Shown piece after piece: positions 25,401 through 34,400 of a DNA stretch of 64,000 nucleotides (the first letter of the stretch is position 1; every line of letters begins with the position of its first letter). Below the pieces are notes generated by a model. That model worked only from the letters and a program-made list of their open reading frames with translations. It was not told the DNA's origin and searched no databases. The DNA comes from Paraescarpia echinospica (lineage: Eukaryota; Annelida; Polychaeta; Sabellida; Siboglinidae): contig CM034533.1 in assembly GCA_020002185.1 (NCBI GenBank), forward strand, positions 37,370,833 through 37,434,832, written 5' to 3'. Both the position numbers and the translations under genes were made by a program.

Positions 25401-28400
25401 AATCATGTATAAATCAGGGCCAGGCTGTGTCAGCCTTCTTCTCATGTGTAGAGGTATGGCAAGGAGAAAACTTGTGTCCTTTGTTAATTGCTATTTACCT
25501 GAATCATTTTGAACACTGTTAGTCACAAGTATAACGGACTTGACATGCAGTTGGTGAAATTTACAACAATCTTAGTGATGATGATGTAGAAAATGTATGT
25601 TCTACTATATGCTGATGACACTAGAATGATTCAATCAAATACAGATCTCTTGCTTGTGTATAGCGGAACTATGTCAACTCTTCTAATGGTTGACATTTGG
25701 TTGTTTCACGTGTCAACTATATTGTGAATCTGTAATTATTAGTCTATATTGATACAATTGATTTACACAGTACCATGTCTACACAAGGCATGGCAAGCAT
25801 AAACAGAACAGTGGAATGCATTTGATATCGATAAAGTGTAGGATATTTCACTCTATAGTTGTCCAGAATATTAATTTTCTATGTTTGTCACCTACAGGTG
25901 ACAGAATGTTAATTTTCAATGTTTGTCACCTACAGGTTTCTACAGACAATACATCTTTAACCAATAGACACCACAGTCACACCATTTTATAATAATTAAA
26001 TGAACATCAAAATAAACACAACTTGCAATTATAGAAAATCAATAGTTTTGAAGATAAAAAGTGTTAGGCAACTGTTCAGTCTAACAGGGGTCAAGTGTGT
26101 CTACTCTGCCTGGGTGCTGTGACCAATTAAAGATTAGTCAAGGTCTCAATGGAACAGTGGCACTAGGCTGCAGAGTTTAGTCATGCTGTTGACTTTGGCA
26201 CATTAAACAAAATCTACTGTTGGGGGTGGTCTCAAGGGCCCTTCTCAAAACCACATCACTAGATAATGTAAAACTTTTGCACTTTGGAGGCCCCTTAGGT
26301 GCCCTTAGATTGATTCAATCAAATACAGAGTTCTTGTATATAGTGGCAGCACCCTAAGATACATCTATGCAAAATTTAAAAAAATTGCTGAACAGTTTTT
26401 GAAAAAATAGAAAAAATGTTACATTTTTACCAGTTTTGGGGTCCTTGGAGGTCCTAGGGAGCCATTAAAATGATTCAATCAAATACTGATTTCTCGTGCA
26501 TAGTGGCAGTGCCCTAAGATATGTCTATGCAAAATTAGAGAAAAAGTTGCTGAACGGTTTCTGAGATACGGCAGCTAACGGCGGACACAGAGTGATGGCA
26601 ATAGTCCCTTGGAACTTCGGCCAAAGGACTAAAAACAACAACTTTTCAAACAATTCGTTTGCACAAATTTTATTAAATATGGTATAGATTCAGAATATGA
26701 ATATCTCATGAAAGAGTTTGTCCAGCTTTTTGTTAACATTATTTTTTCTATTGCCATGGCTACCTGCTGTGCACGGCTTCTTACAAAAGTGTGTGTGATT
26801 TTGTTGATGTTTCAGCGCATGTCACCAGCTGTGTGTGATTTTGTTGACGTTTCAGTGCGTGTCACCAGCTGTGTTAGATTTTATTGACGTTTCAGTGCAT
26901 GTCACCAGCTGTGTGTGATTTTGTTGACATTTCAGTGCATGTCACCAGTTGGCTGAGTGCCACTGGTGCTCTGTTGGTGTCGATGGCATGGCCCTGTGGA
27001 GCAGCTCATTCTGTGGCAGGAGGCAGGAGTGCTACTTTGGAATGGTTGGTCACCATGGCATCTTTAATGGCAAGTACAGTCTGTCATCTATGTATTTTAT
27101 TAATTAATTTATTTATTTTGTATTATTGTAACAGATCGGCGAGGTCTCCGTAATTAGATGGCTCAGGTCTAGAAGGGTTCAATGTTAATTACGTCAATGC
27201 TTGTGAATGAGGGCGGCAACCTTGGTCAATGCAGCAAGGAACAAAGGAAATTTACTTCATTTTAATACATATATAAATACCAATAAATACAACTTCCACC
27301 ATCTAGTCTACCTTACCTTGGCTCTCAGATAAACTTTGAAACCCCAAAAAAATACTAGAATGGCCCATTCAAAAAAACTAATTATTATTCACACTCAACA
27401 GAATTTCACTTGTCAACCCATTACAAGATCTTGTCCGCCCGGACTGTGGTTATAATTAGCCTTTAATTAACTGGCGTCGTCGTGGATGAGTACATTATTA
27501 TAGGTAAAAGGGTGTTTTCATGATGCATAAATTAGGAATGGCTCATTATCGCATTCTCATTGATTTCATTGGTTCAATCCGGTCATGTGTTATGCCTTTT
27601 GGACTAGGTATAAAAGTCAATGACAGGTAAGAAATATCATCTTTGGCAGAGATCAGAACGTGTGAATTTGGAAGAGATAACGGGGCTGTAATGGCGTGGT
27701 GTCACTCCGGTGGCCAGAAAGGTCTTGCAAAGATCAGAGCACATGGAGAAATGTAGAAGAGATAAAGGGCTGTACTGGCAAGTTGCCACTCTGATGCCTA
27801 GAGGTAGGCAGTGTGAAATGTAGAAGAGATACAGGGCTGTAATGGCGAGTTGCCTCCCTGATGCCTAGAGGTAGGCAGTGTGAAATTTAGAAGAGATACA
27901 TGGCAGTAATGGTGAGTTGCCACTCTGATGCCTAGAGGTAGGCAGTGTGAAATTTAGAAGAGATACAGGGCAGTAATGGTGAGTTGCCACTCTGATGCCT
28001 AGAGGTAGGCAGTGTGAAATTTAGAAGAGATACAGGGCTGTAATGGCGAGTTGCCACTCTGATGCCTAGAGGTAGGCAGTGTGAAGAGATTTAGAATGCC
28101 TAGAGGTAGGCAGTGTGAAATTTAGAAGAGATACAGGGCTGTAATGGCGAGTTACTACTCTGATGCCTAGAGGTAGGCAGTGTGAAATTTAGAAGAGATA
28201 CAGGGCAGTAATGGTGAGTTGCCACTCTGATGCCTAGAGGTAGGCAGTGTGAAATTTAGAAGAGATACAGGGCAGTAATGGTGAGTTGCCACCCTGATGC
28301 CTAGAGGTAGGCAGTGTGAAATTTAGAAGAGATACAGGGCTGTAATGGCGAGTTACTACTCTGATGCCTAGAGGTAGGCAGTGTGAAATTTAGAAGAGAT

Positions 28401-31400
28401 ACAGGGCAGTAATGGTGAGTTGCCACTCTGATGCCTAGAGGTAGGCAGTGTGAAATTTAGAAGAGATACAGGGCAGTAATGGTGAGTTGCCACTCTGATG
28501 CCTAGAGGTAGGCAGTGTGAAATTTAGAAGAGATACAGGGCTGTAATGGCGAATTGCCACCCTGATGCCTAGAGGTAGACAGTGTGAAATTTAGAAGAGA
28601 TACAGGGCAGTAATGGTGAGTTGCCACTCTGATGCCTAGAGGTAGGCAGTGTGAAATTTAGAAGAGATACAGGGCTGTAATGGCGAGTTACTACTCTGAT
28701 GCCTAGAGGTAGGCAGTGTGAAATTTAGAAGAGATACAGGGCAGTAATGGTGAGTTGCCACTCTGATGCCTAGAGGTAGGCAGTGTGAAATTTAGAAGAG
28801 ATACAGGGCAGTAATGGTGAGTTGCCACCCTGATGCCTAGAGGTAGGCAGTGTGAAATTTAGAAGAGATACAGGGCTGTAATGGCGAGTTACTACTCTGA
28901 TGCCTAGAGGTAGGCAGTGTGAAATTTAGAAGAGATACAGGGCAGTAATGGTGAGTTGCCACTCTGATGCCTAGAGGTAGGCAGTGTGAAATTTAGAAGA
29001 GATACAGGGCAGTAATGGTGAGTTGCCACTCTGATGCCTAGAGGTAGGCAGTGTGAAATTTAGAAGAGATACAGGGCAGTAATGGTGAGTTGCCACCCTG
29101 ATGCCTAGAGGTAGGCAGTGTGAAATTTAGAAGAGATACAGGGCTGTAATGGCGAGTTGCCTGATGCCTAGAGCAGTGTGAAATTTAGAAGAGATACAGG
29201 GCAGTAATGGTGAGTTGCCACTCTGATGCCTAGAGGTAGGCAGTGTGAAATTTAGAAGAGATACAGGGCTGTAATGGCGAATTGCCACCCTGATGCCTAG
29301 AGGTAGGCAGTGTGAAATTTAGAAGAGATACAGGGCTGTAATGGCGAGTTACTACTCTGATGCCTAGAGGTAGACAGTGTGAAATTTAGAAGAGATACAG
29401 GGCAGTAATGGTGAGTTGCCACTCTGATGCCTAGAGGTAGGCAGTGTGAAATTTAGAAGAGATACAGGGCTGTAATGGCGAATTGCCACCCTGATGCCTA
29501 GAGGTAGGCAGTGTGAAATTTAGAAGAGATACAGGGCTCCTAGAATGGTAGGCAGTGTGAAATTTAGAAGAGATACAGGGCTGTAATGGTGAGTTGCCAC
29601 TCTGATGCCTAGAGGTAGGCAGTGTGAAATTTAGAAGAGATACAGGGCTGTAACGGTCAGTTGCCACTCTGATGCCTAGAGGTAGGCAGTGTGAAATGTA
29701 GAAGAGATACAGGGCTGTAACGGTCAGTTGCCACTCTGATGCCTAGAGGTAGGCAGTGTGAAATGTAGAAGAGATACAGGGCTGTAATGGCGAGTTGCCA
29801 CCCTGATGCCTAGAGGTAGACAGTGTGAAATTTAGAAGAGATACATGGCTGTAATGGTAAGTTGCCACCCTGATGCCTAGAGATAGGCAGTGTGAAATTT
29901 ACAAGAGATACAGGGCTGTAATGGCGAGTTGCCACCCTGATGCCTAGAGGTAGGCAGTGTGAAATTTAGAAGAGATACAGGGCTGTAATGGCGAGTTGCC
30001 ACCCTGATGCCTAGAAGTAGGAAGTGTGAAATTTAGAAGAGATACAGGGCTGTAATGGCGAGTTACTACTCTGATGCCTAGAGGTAGGCAGTGTGAAATG
30101 TAGAAGAGATACAGGGCTGTAATGGTGAGTTGCCACTCTGATACCTAGAGGTAGGCAGTGTGAAATTTAGAAGAGATACAGGGCTGTCATGGCGAGTTGC
30201 TACTCTGATGCCATGAGGTAGGCAGTGTGAAATGTAGAAGAGATACAGGGCTGTAATAGCGAGTTGCCACTCTGATGCCGAGAAGTAGGCAGTGTGAAAT
30301 GTAGAAGAGATACAGGGCTGTAACGGTCAGTTGCCACTCTGATGCCTAGAGGTAGGCAGTGTGAAATGTAGAAGAGATACAGGGAAGTAATGGCGAGTTG
30401 CCACCCTGATGCCTAGAGGTAGGCAGTGTGAAATTTAGAAGAGATACATGGCTGTAATGGCAAGTTGCCACCCTGATGCCTAGAGGTAGGCAGTGTGAAA
30501 TTTAGAAGAGATACAGGGCTGTAATGACGAGTTGCCACTCTGATGCCTAGAGGTAGCAAGTGTGAAATTTAGAAGAGATACAGGGCTGTAATGGCGAGTT
30601 GCCACTCTGATGCCTAGAGGTAGGCAGTGTGAAATTTAGAAGAGATACAGGGCTGTAATGGCGAGTTGCCACCCTGATGCCTAAAGGTAGGCAGTGTGAA
30701 ATTTAGAAGAGATACATGGCTGTAATGGCGAGTTGCCACCCTGATGCCTAGAGGTAGGCAGTGTGAAATTTAGAAGAGATACATGGCTGTAATGGCGAGT
30801 TGCCACCCTGATGCCTAGAGGTAGGCAGTGTGAAATTTAGAAGAGATACAGGGCTGTAATGGCAAGTTGCTACTCTGATGCCTAGAGGTAGGCAATGTGA
30901 AATGTAGAAGAGATACATGGCTGTAATGGCGAGTTGCCACTCTGATGCCTAGAGGTAGGCAATGTGAAATGTAGAAGAGATACATGGCTGTAATGGCGAG
31001 TTGCCACTCTGATGCCTAGAGGTAGGCAGTGTGAGAATGTGCTGGTTGTGTGGGAACTAAAAAGGTGTTGTTCCCATGTATTCCTGGTCCAAAAGGCATA
31101 ACACATCTGCCCAGTTTGTTGTGACACCTAGCAGTCGTTGTGACGTCACCGCAGGTAGCACCTATGCGGGTTGGTGTTTCAGGCTAAAAATTGCAATCAC
31201 GGAATTGAATACTAAGTATCACCGTAAAGATAATAATCTTACTTACAAATCTGTTGCTGGATGCACACATGCATTTTGTTTACTTTTTGAGTTATTGCCA
31301 TTTCAACACTGTGAATGCTCAAACTTGCAATGGGATTTAATATTTTTTATATCAGAGCAAAGATAATCATCTTATCGCTGGATGTACTCAAGATTTGTTT

Positions 31401-34400
31401 TTAATTTTTGAGTTATTGCCATTTGAACATCGCGAATGCTTAATCCTGCAATGTATACACGGCAGCAGATTTAATGCCCGAAACTGTTCTTTAATAAATC
31501 TTCTAGATATAAATGAAAATAGTACTGAACAAAATGAACCTCAGTTGATCCGTTATTCTCCATATTATGACATCGATATGTTTCACAAGTTAGCACATAA
31601 AAATACTAATAATTTTAGTATCCTAAGCTTAATTATTCAATTTATTAATGCTAAATTTAATTAACTTGAAATTTTCGTAGAGCTTCTAAATACTAAAAAA
31701 TGTTAATTTAGTATTATATGTTTGCAAGAAACATGGAAGTCAAATAATGATGATTTATCTCAATTCAGTTTACACGGATATGATCTAATTGCTCAGGGGA
31801 AAAATTGTAGTGTCAAAGGTGGTTTAATAATTTACATAGATAATAAATATAACTATAAAGTACTTAAGAATATCAACATGTATGAACATTGGGAGGGGTT
31901 AGTAATTCAAGTAACCGGAGGCAGCTTATCAAAAACACTTACTATTGGAAACATACCGCCAAGGTCATTAAATCAAAATATTACAGATTTCATAGCTGAA
32001 TTTTCAACAACAATGGCTACTCTAGAAAGTTGTAATAATCTAATAATTTCAGGCGATTTCAATATCAATCTACTTAAAATAAAACGAGAACAAAATATGT
32101 AGTGAATTCTTTGATACTATAATTTCATACAGTCTCTATCCACAAATTACCTTTCCAACTTGCTTCACCAGAACTAACAGAACACTGATAGACAACTTTT
32201 TCAGTAAGTTAAATAAATCAATTATTAGATAGCACTGCAGGAATCTACACAAATACTCTTTCTGATCATCAACCTTACTTCCTAATCATGAATATCAACA
32301 TAAAATATAAACCTCCTCCAAAATTTGTTCGAATAAATCTACAAAATAAGGCAGCTAGATGCATAATGTTAAACTTGAGATAAATTTGGATGCAATGTAT
32401 AACAAACTAAACAAATCTCCTAAATTTAAATTATAACATAATACACGAAGAAATTATGCGTGCTAAGAATATGCATATGCCTGTTAAAATCATGAAATAT
32501 AATAAATAAAACATAAGCATAAGCATTCAACCTGGATCACACAAGGTCTTCTAAAATCAATCAAATATCGAGACTCACTTTATAAGAAATAAAAATGTCT
32601 AATCCAAATTTACCTATGTACGAAGTCTTTCTAACTAACCTAAAAACATAATTTAATATTAAAGAAAAACATTCGTATTGCCAAAAAATGTACTTTGAGT
32701 CACGCTTTAACCGATATAAAGATGACATTAGAAATACGTGGAAAACCATAAATGAGTTTCTTTCCAAAAACAATACAAACAGAACTTTTTCGTTTAAAAG
32801 TAATGGCATAACTATAACGGATAAAACGATTATTGCAAACCAATTTAATAACTAATTTACAAGTATAGGTCAGTCGACAGCACAAGACATTCATTACAAT
32901 GGTAATAAGGATTATAATTACTACTTAAATGATAATGTCCACTCCGTTTTTAGTCTATTTAATGTTGATGAAGAAATAGTCAAGAAAACCATTGAAAGCC
33001 TTCCCCAAAAAACAGTAGTGGTTGTGACGGTATTTCCTGTAAACTTTTGAAAATAATTGAACCCTCCATCATCACACCATTAACCCTGGTAATAATTCAA
33101 GTAATAAATACTGGTATATTTCCTGATACACTTAAACTTGCTAAAGTAATTCCTATTTTTAAGAAAGATGATCCATCTGGTTTTTTTTTATTATAGACCC
33201 ATACCTCTTCTTCCAACAATTTCAAGTGTTAAAGAAAATAATATCTAGTCAGCTGCATACTTTAATGATTCTGATCTATTTGTTAAAAATCAATATGGTT
33301 TTAGGAAAAAACACTACCGAATATGCATCACTTGAACTAGTAGATAGAATAATTACACAAATTGATAATAATTATGTTCCTTTCAGTATTTTTCTTGACC
33401 TCTCAAAGGCCTTTGATACAATTGATCACTCAATACTATTAACATATTATTAATACTCCAATACATGCATATATGTAATCAAGTAATCTCGGTTTCTTTT
33501 CTTTTCCTGCACATTGCACTTCGTTCGATAAAATTGAGTTGAAACAAATTATTATTATTGTGGCTCCTATGAGAGCGACTATTATTGTCTTAATAGGAGT
33601 CACAGACCCCACCTAATTTGAAATTACACTGCATTTGTATATATGAATATATATGCCTATTCATGTTACATTAATTTGATATTATACATATATTGTAATT
33701 GGGGTCTAAATAAAACTTTCTTGTTCTTGTAATGCAAGTCTGAACATTCGCGATGTTCAAACAGCAATAACTCAAAAAGTTAACACAATTCCTGTGTACA
33801 TCCAGCAACAAACTTGTAGATGAGAATGTTATTTTCATGGTGATATCAAAAAATATTAAATTCCACGATTGCAATTTCATATACAGACTGAAACAACAGG
33901 CCGCACCGCCGCTTCCCATGCTAAAGGGTAGGGCGCGCTCAGCAGCCCTACCTGTAGTGATGTCGGCAACATCTGACGGGCTGTGACACACAAATCTCCA
34001 TGTTTGAGCGGGCTTAGTGACATGAGTTCGTAATGAACAGGCTTCATATTTGGCACATTACTTGACAAGAGTATTAAGTTTATGCATACAACGTTTCTAA
34101 GACATTTATAATTTCATTTTACGTAGTCTTTAACATAATATTTAAAAAAAATTATATTGTGTTTAACTGCCTACACCACTGCTGTCTATTGATGCCCCCA
34201 TATCATTGATGGTGATATAGGAGCCCGCACCCTTGTGATTAACTGCCTACACCACTAGTCTCTTGATAACAGCCCCCCCTCCCCATCCTTGGTTTAGCTG
34301 CCTACACCACTGCTGTCTGTTGTAGATGGCATGCCAATTGTTGAGCAGAAAGAATGGAAATTCTTTACGTTGATATCAGTCATCATGTTCACCTCCATCG

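Noticed and set aside
27640..31036. CRISPR-like array
   Set aside because: Units are contiguous tandem repeats without unique spacers, in a eukaryotic intron.
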